In this document: positions 1 through 5,717 of the stretch, in pieces
Position numbering within the stretch: position 1 is the first letter of the stretch
Layout of the letters: each line of letters opens with the position of its first letter
Assembly: GCF_036565765.1 (NCBI RefSeq)
Contig: NZ_DATCXP010000111.1
DNA: 5,717 nucleotides
Strand: one strand, 5' to 3'
Source of the DNA: Terrimesophilobacter sp036565765
Lineage (GTDB): Bacteria; Actinomycetota; Actinomycetes; Actinomycetales; Microbacteriaceae
Notes under the pieces: model-generated
The model's database searches: none
What the model saw: the letters and a program-made list of their open reading frames with translations, nothing else
What the model was told of the DNA's origin: nothing
Made by a program: the position numbers and the translations under genes

Positions 1-3000
1 CCTTGTTCCAGTCGCCACGCAGGTCGGTGGCGGCGAAGTCGCCGAAGTCCACGTCGCGGAAGGGGTCCACGACATAGCGGACGTCGTCGTGCTCAGATCC
101 GTCCGGATGCACGTTTACCAGTGCGAGCCGGAAGTTCTGGCCGGAGTTCTTACCTGTCAGGACTTCCGTACGTGTGACGTGGAAGTCCGTCGAGCCGTTT
201 ACACGGCCTTTCACTTCGATGAATATCCAGTGCCCGTCGACCGTTTTCGAGCGTATGTCATAGCCGGGATTATTATGCGGCATTTCCTCGGGAATGCGAC
301 CCAGCTTTCGCTCCTCGGCGAGCACCAGGTCGACGGCCCGCCGCTCGGTCTCGGCCGTGTCCCGGGCATACGCCTCGGACGAGCCGTCGCGAAGGCCGGC
401 CAATCGGTCGAGCAGGCCCTGCGGGACGACCAGGGCGCCTCCGTCAACCCGGGGCGGCCTGACCTGCAGCAGCCGCGTCCGGTCGAGGCCGTCCATCCGG
501 CGCTTGAGCCGCGACTCCAGTTCGCGCGCCCGCCGGTAGGCGGTCTCCGGGCGGATCTTCAACGTCTTGCCCGCCTGCTCGGCGTCGAGCAGGTCGGCGT
601 GCCGAGCGTCCCAGTAGTTGATCTCCTGGAGCAGGCGCTGCCGTACGAACCGTCGGGTCCGCTCGGTCTCTGCGGAGACGCGCGCCCGCAGGTCGTCCAC
701 GAACGACGCCAGGCCGTTCTCGACCGCCCAGCCGATGGCGAGGTCCTCCACGCCGCCCGCCAGCCAACTCTCCGCGAGGACCCCGGCGACCAGCCACCGC
801 TCCTCCTCGGAGGCCGGCGCGTAGTCGAGGTACGGCGCGGCGCCCGCCGTACGCGCGGACGACCTGCCGATCTCGACGAAGTCGAACCGCTTGCTGATGA
901 CCTGGTCGTGCCCGTCGGCGATCTCCTGCGAGACGGCGACCAGCACGTGCGGTTCCTCAGTCGTGTCTCGCCGGTCGACCAGCACCGCGCCCTGCTTGAG
1001 CTGCGTGCCGTGCCGGTCGATGACCAGCGAGATGACCGCGTCGAGCAGCGGGTGACCAGGGGCGAGCAGGTCGGCGCGAGGCATGCCCGCCGGCCTCACC
1101 AGCTCGCGGTCGAACGTGACCCGCTCGTAGCGGCGCAGCACCGGCACGCCCACCCGGATCTGCCGGTCGTGCTCAACCAGGTCTCCGGGCACGTGCGTGA
1201 TCTCGTAGCGGCCCGACTCGCGCTCCTTGATGCGCCCGCCGAGCAGCGTGAACGCCGCGATGAAGAACGCCTTGATGTAGTGGGGCTGGAGCCGCCGGGC
1301 GCGGGCCTCGTCCATGCGCAGCCGCCACTCGGCGACATCGCTCTCGTCGAACCTGTGGCGCTCGAGAGCCCGCTCGGCCATCAGCTTGTCGAGGCCCTCC
1401 CCCACCGAGGCGTCGATGACCTGGTTGAGCCGGTCGCGCACCTCGGGCCGGTCGCCGTACTGGATGGCCTCCATGAGGAGCTTGCGCAGCGGCTCGCCCT
1501 GGAACGCCTCGCCGAGGACGTCGAAGACCTTGCCCTTGTACGCGCGGCGCTGCTCGTCGATCTTGTCGAGCAGCCGGCGGAGGACCGCGCCCTCGCGGGT
1601 GTCCTCGGCCACGAGGTTCCACAGGTGGCAGACCTCTGTCTGGCCGATGCGGTGGATGCGGCCGAAGCGCTGCTCGATCCGGTTCGGGTTCCACGGCAGG
1701 TCGTAGTTGACCATAAGGTGGGCGCGCTGCAGGTTGAGACCTTCGCCCGCGGCGTCGGTGGCGACGAGGACACGGCAGTCCTTGTCCTGGGTGAACAGCT
1801 CCTTGATGCGCCGCCGCTGGTCGCGGGAGACGCCGCCGTGGATGGCGACGACGGCCTCCTCCCGGCCGAGCAGGCCGCGGATGCGCTCCACGAGGTATTC
1901 GAGCGTGTCCTTGTGCTCCGTGAAGATGATCAGCTTGCGCGGGCTGCCGTCGTCGTCCCGGATCAGGGCATTGCTCTGCAGCAGCTCCGACAGCTCGGTC
2001 CACTTGCGGTCGGTGGCGGAGTTGCGCACATGGCGGGCCACCTCGACAAGGTCGGCCAGGATGGCCAGCTCCTTGTCGAGTTCGGCGATCGTCTGGGCGG
2101 TCGTCGCCGCGTCCACGACGTCGTTCTCGATCTGCTCCAGCTCGCCGCTCGGCAGGTCGTCGAGGTCGGAGTCGATGTCGGCGGCGTCCTTGCCCAGCAG
2201 CACGGCCAGACGCCTCTTGAGCCGCCCCTCCATCGGGCTGCCCTCGGTCACCAGCTCGTGACGGAGCTGCTGGAGCCGCTTGTGGCGTCGTTCGAGCGAC
2301 TTGAGGATCGCCTCGGGGCTGGAGGCGAGGCGGCGCTGCAGGACGGTGAGCGCGAAGCCGACCGTGTTGCCGCGCCGACCCTCGCCCTGCGCGGCGAGCT
2401 GCTGAGCCCTGCCCATCTGCTCACGGACGTACTCGGTGACGACCTCGTACAGCTCGCGCTCGGCGGGCGACAGGAAGTACGGGACGGTGTAGGCACGGCG
2501 CTCGGGGAAGAGCGGCTTGCCCTCGAAGGTGAGCAGGTCCTCTTTGACCATGCGGCGCATCAGGCCGTCGGTGTCGGCCGAGCTGATGCCTTCGCGATAC
2601 TTGCCCTCGAACCGGTCGGAGTCGAGCAGGCCCATGAAGAGCTGAAAGTCGGCCTCGTTGCCGGCGTGCGGGGTGGCGGTCATCAGCAGCAGATGGCGCG
2701 CGTGGCGGCCGAGCAGCTCGCCGAGCTGGTAGCGCTTGGTCTTCTTCAGCTCGTCGCCGAAGTAGTGGGCCGACATCCGGTGGGCTTCGTCGACCACGAC
2801 GAGATCCCAGTCGCTGCGCTTGAGCTGCTCCCACAGCTCCTCGTTGCGGGAGAGCTGGTCCATGCGAGCGATGAGCAGCGGGTAGCGCTCAAAGACGCTC
2901 TGATCGAGCTGCGCCTCCACGAGCCGGCGGGTGAGCAGCTCGAACCGGATGCCGAACTTCTCCTGCAGTTCCTCCTGCCACTGCTCGACCAGGCCGCCCG

Positions 3001-3484
3001 GCGCGACGACCATGCATCGTTCCAAATCACCTCGGAGCATCAGCTCCTTCATGTACAGGCCGGCCATGATGGTCTTGCCGGCGCCGGGGTCATCAGCCAG
3101 CACGAAACGCAGCGGGGTGCGGTTGATCAGCTCGCCGTACACCGCCTGGATCTGGTGCGGCAGTGGCTCCAGGTCGCTGGTCGTGACGGCGAGCATCGGG
3201 TCGAACCTGGCGGCCATGTGGATGCGCAACGCCTCCGCGGCGAGCTTGAAGTGCGCGCCATCACCATCGAAACCGTAGGCGGCCGATGCCTTACGCAGCG
3301 TCAGCCGCGACTCGTGGTCGCGGTAGAGGAGCTGGTCTTCGACCCGGCCGACGCTGACCCGATAGGTCAGGTTGACCGCATTAGACCCGTACCACTTCAC
3401 GGCGACGACGCTCACGTCGTCGCCGGGGATCACTCCGCTGACCACTGCGCCGGGAGTCAGCTCCTCAAGCCTGACGCCCGTCAC
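1..3484 (-). CDS. SNF2-type DEAD/DEAH helicase with C-terminal DUF3883-like domain (DrmD-like), 3' end cut by the window
   Basis: This is a predicted ATP-dependent DNA translocase or helicase of superfamily 2 (SNF2/Rad54 group), probably cytosolic and DNA-bound. The frame is open for 1161 codons to the window edge. Visible motifs are a Q-like PHQIQAV (109-115), Walker A DDPGAGKT (131-138), DEAH (232-235), motif III MTATPH (268-273), motif V VLVATDAAGEGLNLQ (572-586) and motif VI NRIEQRFGRIHRIGQ (601-615). Residues around 390-500 and 930-1000 are rich in charged helix. A DUF3883-like domain fills about 1050-1150, with NPGYD (1072-1076) and IEVKGR (1089-1094). The GTG at 3484 was chosen because GAGG lies five bases upstream and the next residues (MTGVRLEELTPG) look like a family N-terminus. 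An in-frame GTG at 3517 is possible, and a TAG at 3541-3539 limits any extension. The family is close to DrmD of DISARM, but membership of that system is inferred. Little more than a short C-terminal tail should be missing. Confidence 0.93.
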   Translation of the reverse strand, partial: MTGVRLEELTPGAVVSGVIPGDDVSVVAVKWYGSNAVNLTYRVSVGRVEDQLLYRDHESRLTLRKASAAYGFDGDGAHFKLAAEALRIHMAARFDPMLAVTTSDLEPLPHQIQAVYGELINRTPLRFVLADDPGAGKTIMAGLYMKELMLRGDLERCMVVAPGGLVEQWQEELQEKFGIRFELLTRRLVEAQLDQSVFERYPLLIARMDQLSRNEELWEQLKRSDWDLVVVDEAHRMSAHYFGDELKKTKRYQLGELLGRHARHLLLMTATPHAGNEADFQLFMGLLDSDRFEGKYREGISSADTDGLMRRMVKEDLLTFEGKPLFPERRAYTVPYFLSPAERELYEVVTEYVREQMGRAQQLAAQGEGRRGNTVGFALTVLQRRLASSPEAILKSLERRHKRLQQLRHELVTEGSPMEGRLKRRLAVLLGKDAADIDSDLDDLPSGELEQIENDVVDAATTAQTIAELDKELAILADLVEVARHVRNSATDRKWTELSELLQSNALIRDDDGSPRKLIIFTEHKDTLEYLVERIRGLLGREEAVVAIHGGVSRDQRRRIKELFTQDKDCRVLVATDAAGEGLNLQRAHLMVNYDLPWNPNRIEQRFGRIHRIGQTEVCHLWNLVAEDTREGAVLRRLLDKIDEQRRAYKGKVFDVLGEAFQGEPLRKLLMEAIQYGDRPEVRDRLNQVIDASVGEGLDKLMAERALERHRFDESDVAEWRLRMDEARARRLQPHYIKAFFIAAFTLLGGRIKERESGRYEITHVPGDLVEHDRQIRVGVPVLRRYERVTFDRELVRPAGMPRADLLAPGHPLLDAVISLVIDRHGTQLKQGAVLVDRRDTTEEPHVLVAVSQEIADGHDQVISKRFDFVEIGRSSARTAGAAPYLDYAPASEEERWLVAGVLAESWLAGGVEDLAIGWAVENGLASFVDDLRARVSAETERTRRFVRQRLLQEINYWDARHADLLDAEQAGKTLKIRPETAYRRARELESRLKRRMDGLDRTRLLQVRPPRVDGGALVVPQGLLDRLAGLRDGSSEAYARDTAETERRAVDLVLAEERKLGRIPEEMPHNNPGYDIRSKTVDGHWIFIEVKGRVNGSTDFHVTRTEVLTGKNSGQNFRLALVNVHPDGSEHDDVRYVVDPFRDVDFGDFAATDLRGDWNK
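65..307 (-). other. DUF3883-like nuclease-type domain inside the helicase
   Basis: Codons 1060-1140 of the helicase encode a compact alpha/beta segment. It carries Asp1076 (in NPGYD), then a beta-strand with Glu1090 and Lys1092 (IEVKGR), and later TGKNSGQNFRLALVNV around 1110-1125. This spacing is that of a PD-(D/E)xK nuclease core, and DUF3883 domains are commonly found at the ends of defence-related helicases. Nuclease activity is inferred, not shown. Codon use also differs here: 25 of 81 codons end in A or T, against about 6 of 80 in a stretch of the helicase body. Confidence 0.65.
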
Positions 3485-3489
3485 TTTGC

Positions 3490-3493
3490 CCTC
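3490..3493 (-). promoter_or_regulatory. Ribosome-binding site deciding the helicase start
   Basis: On the minus strand GAGG is followed by GCAAA and then GTG, a five-base spacing. The alternative GTG at 3517 has only a weak AAAGG, about 11 bases upstream. This favours the shorter protein. Confidence 0.6.
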
Positions 3494-3535
3494 GCCGGCA
3501 ACGGTCGCGGCCGACACTTCACGGAATTGCCAGCC

Positions 3536-3588
3536 TTTCTACGGAAATCGTAAGAAGTTAAATTTTCTACATCGTGGCACATTTCTAC
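3536..3588 (-). repeat. Three direct repeats of GTAGAAA in the helicase leader
   Basis: Identical 7-mers (GTAGAAA on the minus strand, TTTCTAC on plus) occur at 3536-3542, 3564-3570 and 3582-3588. All have the same orientation, with starts 28 and 18 bases apart. They lie between P1 and the helicase start, and the middle one overlaps the P2 -10. They may be an iterated protein-binding site, but the function is unknown. Confidence 0.45.
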
Positions 3589-3592
3589 GCAA
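3564..3592 (-). promoter_or_regulatory. Weaker alternative promoter P2 for the helicase gene
   Basis: TTGCGT (3592-3587) and TAGAAA (3569-3564) are separated by 17 bases on the minus strand. They match the consensus at 3 of 6 and 4 of 6 positions. P2 would give a leader of roughly 75 bases. Its -10 lies inside the middle GTAGAAA repeat, so a protein bound to that repeat could block it. Confidence 0.25.
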
Positions 3593-3619
3593 TAGCTCGG
3601 TTAGCGACATCAAGGAATA

Positions 3620-3648
3620 AATCTGAACAAATCACCCCTGGATGTCAA
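3620..3648 (-). promoter_or_regulatory. Candidate promoter P1 for the helicase gene
   Basis: A perfect TTGACA -35 hexamer (3648-3643 on the minus strand) is followed after 17 bases by CAGATT (3625-3620), which matches the -10 consensus at 3 of 6 positions. Transcription would begin about 130 bases before the helicase start, giving a long leader that contains the GTAGAAA repeats. The exact -35 is the main support and the -10 is weak. Confidence 0.4.
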
Positions 3649-3657
3649 AATGTGACA
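3643..3657. repeat. Palindrome TGTCA-N5-TGACA over the P1 -35 box
   Basis: Two perfect 5-bp arms (3643-3647 and 3653-3657) flank AAATG. The left arm lies within the TTGACA hexamer of P1, the layout of a repressor or activator operator. The arms are short, so this rests on position more than length. Confidence 0.4.
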
Positions 3658-3697
3658 CCAACCCTTTGGGCCAGCACAGCCACAACGCAGCGATGGC

Positions 3698-3780
3698 TCG
3701 AGCGGAGCCTTGTGGGTCGCTCGAACGAAAGGTCAAGCGCGAGTAAAATCTACCTCGGGAGACGAGGGGAACACAAGGCT
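3698..3780. repeat. Interlocking inverted repeats, possible RNA structure
   Basis: Stem A pairs TCGAGCG (3698-3704) with CGCTCGA (3718-3724), 7 bp with a 13-base loop. Stem B pairs AGCCTTGTG (3706-3714), which lies in the loop of A, with CACAAGGCT (3772-3780), 9 bp. A third hairpin, CCTCG-GGAGA-CGAGG (3753-3767), lies inside B. Formed together, A and B would make a pseudoknot; otherwise they could act as alternative folds. On the minus strand the third hairpin is followed by TAGATTTTA. Chance occurrence of the short stems cannot be excluded. Confidence 0.3.
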
Positions 3781-3800
3781 TATCTGTGGATTGCGTTCAC

Positions 3801-3827
3801 AAGAAAGCGAGGATCAGCAGAACTCGC
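3801..3827 (-). terminator. Weak terminator-like hairpin after the kinase gene
   Basis: About 21 bases past the kinase stop, GCGAG (3827-3823) can pair with CTCGC (3811-3807) around an 11-base loop. TTTCTT follows directly. The stem is short and the loop large, so termination would be partial at best and some read-through into the helicase is possible. Confidence 0.25.
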
Positions 3828-3848
3828 AGGTCCTACCGCAGCCGGCCC

Positions 3849-5420
3849 TCATATCGCCAGGCGGCTCAGGCTTCCCCGCACCTTTAGGGCTATCGGGTGA
3901 TTCGGGCCGTAGAGGCGGGTCAGGTCGTCGAGCAGCCCGGCCAGAGTCATTCGTGCTCGTTCCGTGTCACCAGCGCCGAGTTGCATGAGCCCGATCTGCT
4001 GCCTCAATTCCAACGGGCGCGGGTCGTCAGCACCATAGGCCGTCTGTTCGTCAGCGAGCAGGGCCTGGAGCAGGCGCAGTGCCTCGCCCGTCTGTCCCAT
4101 CAGTGCACGGCACGTGGCCTCTCGCTGCCGACAGTGGAAGACCCGGTCATCGTCGGGACCGTAGACACGGGTCAGGTCGACATGGAGTTCGGCGAAGGCG
4201 GGAGCGGCCCGGCGATAGTCCCCGCCCTCGAAGAGGAGCCTCGCCATCTCGACGCGAAGACTGAGCACGTCCGGATCCTCGACGCCGAGCACCTGCGTCG
4301 CCGGTGCCGCGATGGCATCAAGCACCTCGAATGCCCGGCCGTACCGTGCCTCACGCACCAAGGAATCGGCTTCCCTACGTGCTTCTTCGATGTCCGCTCG
4401 GCTGAAGCCCTCCAGCCCCTGGGCCTGCGGCGTCTGTGGTACCGCGGGTTCGGCTGCCGGCGGAGCCTGATGGGGGGCGGCACCGGCGTGGCCGTCGATG
4501 CTTGCCGCGACCTGGGTGTAGAGACGAGACGGCTCGTACGCCCGATCCACGGTGCCGGGAAGTGATCTGACGCCGGATATGAAGGGGAGCAGTCGGTTAT
4601 AGACGGTGAGAGCCCGCGCCGGCCGATCTTCCGCTCGCTTCTCCAGCAGTTGCAGCACCAGCCGGTCCAGTTCAGGAAGAACGTCGGACCGACGTTCCCG
4701 GACAGGTGGAGCGGTTTCGTTCACCTGTCTCTCGAAGATCCGATATTCACTGGGACCGTCATAGAGCCGCCGTCCGGTGAGCATCTCGTGAAGGACGAGG
4801 CCGAGCGCATAGAGATCGCTTTGCGGACCGACGGTCGCGCCGCGGACCTGTTCAGGGCTCATGTAGGCGGGTGTGCCGAGGATCGTCCCGGTCCGGGTGA
4901 GCCTGGACATTTCGGGATCGTGGAACATGGCGAGACCGAAGTCGAGCACCTTCACGCTGCCTTCGCGGGTGAGCATGAGGTTCGACGGCTTGAGGTCCCG
5001 GTGGAGGATGCCTCGCTCGTGGGCCGCGCAGAGCACCGCCGTGATCTGGGCGCCCATCGCCGCGACCCAGTTGACGGGAAGAGGATGATGCTCGCTCAAG
5101 ACATCATCCATCGTGACCCCGTCCACGAACTGCATCACAATGAAAGGGCGGGGCTCCGCCTGCGATTCGTCGAGGACATCGACGTCGTAGATGGTCGGAG
5201 TGCCGGGATGCTCGAGCTTGGCCATGACTCGTGCCTCGTGCAGGAAGCGTTTGACGAGGCTCTCGTCCGGACGGTCATGAGGGAAACGGATGAGTTTGAC
5301 AGCGACTCTACGGTCCAGCTTCTGGTCGTATCCCGCGTAGACCTCGCCCATCCCGCCTGGGCTCAAAGGTAGGTCATCAAGCTCGTAGCGGTTGCCGATG
5401 ACCCTTCGTCCCGCCGCCAC
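3849..5420 (-). CDS. Soluble Ser/Thr protein kinase with C-terminal TPR repeats
   Basis: A Hanks-type kinase of 523 residues that phosphorylates protein Ser/Thr. The catalytic domain spans about 8-285. It has a glycine loop at SPGGMGEVY (20-28, with Ser in place of the first loop glycine), Lys42 in VAVK, the likely alpha-C Glu62, HRDLKPSN (140-147), DFG (160-162), a Thr-rich activation loop TRTGTILGTPAYMSPE (175-190), Asp202 and Arg266. All catalytic residues are present, so it should be active. A Pro/Ala/Gln linker (about 305-338) leads to a helical tail with four repeats, marked at VLG (377), VYG (419), AYG (461) and LYG (503), exactly 42 residues apart, as in TPRs. No membrane segment or PASTA domain is seen, so it should be cytosolic. 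The GTG at 5420 is preferred over that at 5465 because GGGGGAGGG lies just upstream and the kinase domain begins a few residues later. Targets are unknown; the neighbouring methylase-like and helicase proteins are candidates by context. Confidence 0.93.
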   Translation of the reverse strand: MAAGRRVIGNRYELDDLPLSPGGMGEVYAGYDQKLDRRVAVKLIRFPHDRPDESLVKRFLHEARVMAKLEHPGTPTIYDVDVLDESQAEPRPFIVMQFVDGVTMDDVLSEHHPLPVNWVAAMGAQITAVLCAAHERGILHRDLKPSNLMLTREGSVKVLDFGLAMFHDPEMSRLTRTGTILGTPAYMSPEQVRGATVGPQSDLYALGLVLHEMLTGRRLYDGPSEYRIFERQVNETAPPVRERRSDVLPELDRLVLQLLEKRAEDRPARALTVYNRLLPFISGVRSLPGTVDRAYEPSRLYTQVAASIDGHAGAAPHQAPPAAEPAVPQTPQAQGLEGFSRADIEEARREADSLVREARYGRAFEVLDAIAAPATQVLGVEDPDVLSLRVEMARLLFEGGDYRRAAPAFAELHVDLTRVYGPDDDRVFHCRQREATCRALMGQTGEALRLLQALLADEQTAYGADDPRPLELRQQIGLMQLGAGDTERARMTLAGLLDDLTRLYGPNHPIALKVRGSLSRLAI

Positions 5421-5514
5421 TCGCCCTCCCCCAGATCGTCTTCGGGGCAAAGCTACACCGGCCACCGCTCTTCGGGCAGTGGAGAATGACCGCTGTCAGA
5501 GCTGCAATTGAGGC
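5421..5514. other. 94-bp gap between methylase-like gene and kinase
   Basis: No clear promoter or terminator is visible. TCTTCGGG occurs twice (5439-5446 and 5469-5476), exactly 30 bp apart. The gap is short enough for co-transcription from the upstream gene. Confidence 0.4.
5424..5432 (-). promoter_or_regulatory. Strong ribosome-binding site for the kinase
   Basis: GGGGGAGGG on the minus strand is followed by CGA and GTG. The core GGAGG lies four bases from the start, a little close but strong. The upstream GTG at 5465 has no comparable site. Confidence 0.6.
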
Positions 5515-5717
5515 CTATCCCAGTGGCGGGCTGAGCTCGCCCGTGCCGAAGCCCTTGACGATGGCCGCGGCGGCAACGCGGCCGGCGATGCCGATGTTCC
5601 GGAGCTCATCTTCGAACTCGAAGACTTTCCGGAAGGCCTCGCCGTAGCGCCATTGCTCCTCGATGGGCACACGCGGGACCAACACCCGGCGCGGATCGAA
5701 TCGGCTGATGCTCGATT
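5515..5717 (-). CDS. C-terminus of a probable N-6 DNA methylase / type I specificity-like protein (5' end outside the window)
   Basis: Only the last 66 residues and a TAG stop are visible. The segment VLVPRVPIEEQWRYGEAF (11-28) followed by a long amphipathic helix (FRKVFEFEDELRNIG) resembles the tail of type I specificity subunits, where a target-recognition domain ends in a P-x-EEQ motif leading into a helical spacer. Many actinobacterial N-6 adenine methylases carry such an HsdS-like tail, often ending in a short segment similar to GTGELSPPL. The protein would recognise and possibly methylate a DNA sequence. The catalytic NPPF/NPPY motif lies outside the window, so a stand-alone specificity subunit is equally possible. 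It is upstream of the kinase on the same strand and probably in the same operon. Confidence 0.6.
   Translation of the reverse strand, partial: SSISRFDPRRVLVPRVPIEEQWRYGEAFRKVFEFEDELRNIGIAGRVAAAAIVKGFGTGELSPPLG

Larger units (their letters stand above)
3485..3848. other. 364-bp intergenic region between kinase and helicase genes
   Basis: No convincing gene is present here. Plus-strand frames run across it, but they enter the kinase gene antisense and lack recognisable protein features. The half next to the helicase (3541-3660) is plainly AT-rich and carries promoter-like boxes, a palindrome and three short direct repeats. The half next to the kinase (3690-3830) carries several inverted repeats and a weak terminator-like hairpin. 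It most likely ends or attenuates kinase transcription and separately controls the helicase gene. Confidence 0.7.

Noticed and set aside
89..3553. A 1154-codon open frame on the plus strand
   Set aside because: It lies antisense to the helicase, whose frame holds every SF2 motif in order. The plus-strand translation is a low-complexity run of Leu, Val, Arg, Glu and Asp with no recognisable domain, as expected from the mirror of G/C-ending codons.
3574..3900. A 108-codon plus-strand frame starting in the intergenic region
   Set aside because: No ribosome-binding site or recognisable domain is seen, and it runs into the 3' end of the kinase gene on the opposite strand.
3897..5372. Plus-strand open frames of 222 and 240 codons at 3897-4565 and 4650-5372
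   Set aside because: They are antisense to the kinase, which has a complete set of catalytic motifs, and they show no protein family features.
5421..5465. Kinase starting at the GTG at 5465, with 15 more residues
   Set aside because: The extra residues (Arg/Gly-rich) do not look like a conserved extension, upstream translation signals are weak, and a strong GGGGGAGGG precedes the GTG at 5420.
5484..5498. TGAC-CGCT-GTCA hairpin after the methylase-like gene as a terminator
   Set aside because: The stem is only 4 bp and no T-run follows on the minus strand.
1..5717. Naming the locus as DISARM or BREX
   Set aside because: Only a DrmD-like helicase and a methylase-like tail are visible; the defining DrmA, DrmB and DrmC or PglZ and BrxC genes are not in the window.

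Overview
The window comes from a high-GC, actinobacterium-like genome. Genes start with GTG, third codon positions are mostly G or C, and the kinase is of the actinobacterial Hanks type with a GGMGEVY glycine loop. All three real genes lie on the minus strand, and two run off the window edges, so this is an internal slice of a larger cluster. No tRNA, rRNA, CRISPR array, insertion sequence or attachment site was seen.

In the direction of transcription (right to left) the layout is as follows. (1) 5717-5515 is the last 66 codons of a protein whose C-terminus resembles the type I specificity (HsdS-like) tail carried by many actinobacterial N-6 adenine DNA methylases. (2) A 94-bp gap follows, with a strong ribosome-binding site. 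(3) 5420-3849 encodes a complete 523-residue soluble Ser/Thr protein kinase with four 42-residue TPR-type repeats. (4) A 364-bp intergenic region is clearly AT-richer than the genes. It holds a weak terminator-like hairpin, several inverted repeats, a TTGACA promoter candidate overlapped by a small palindrome, and three GTAGAAA direct repeats. (5) 3484-1 encodes a large SNF2-type helicase (1161 residues visible) with all main motifs. It ends in a DUF3883-like domain carrying a PD-(D/E)xK-like nuclease signature.

Taken together (inference), this looks like a DNA-modification and phage-defence locus. The modules are a modification and target-recognition protein, a signalling kinase, and a DrmD-like helicase joined to a nuclease-like domain. 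The helicase recalls DrmD of class 1 DISARM and the methylase recalls DrmMI, but DrmA, DrmB and DrmC are not in view, so the system cannot be named. The kinase is not a standard DISARM component. Kinases are known in other defence systems (PglW in Pgl/BREX type 2, staphylococcal Stk2). The least ordinary aspects are the kinase placed between methylase-like and helicase genes, the structured control region in front of the helicase, and a codon-usage shift over the DUF3883-like domain.
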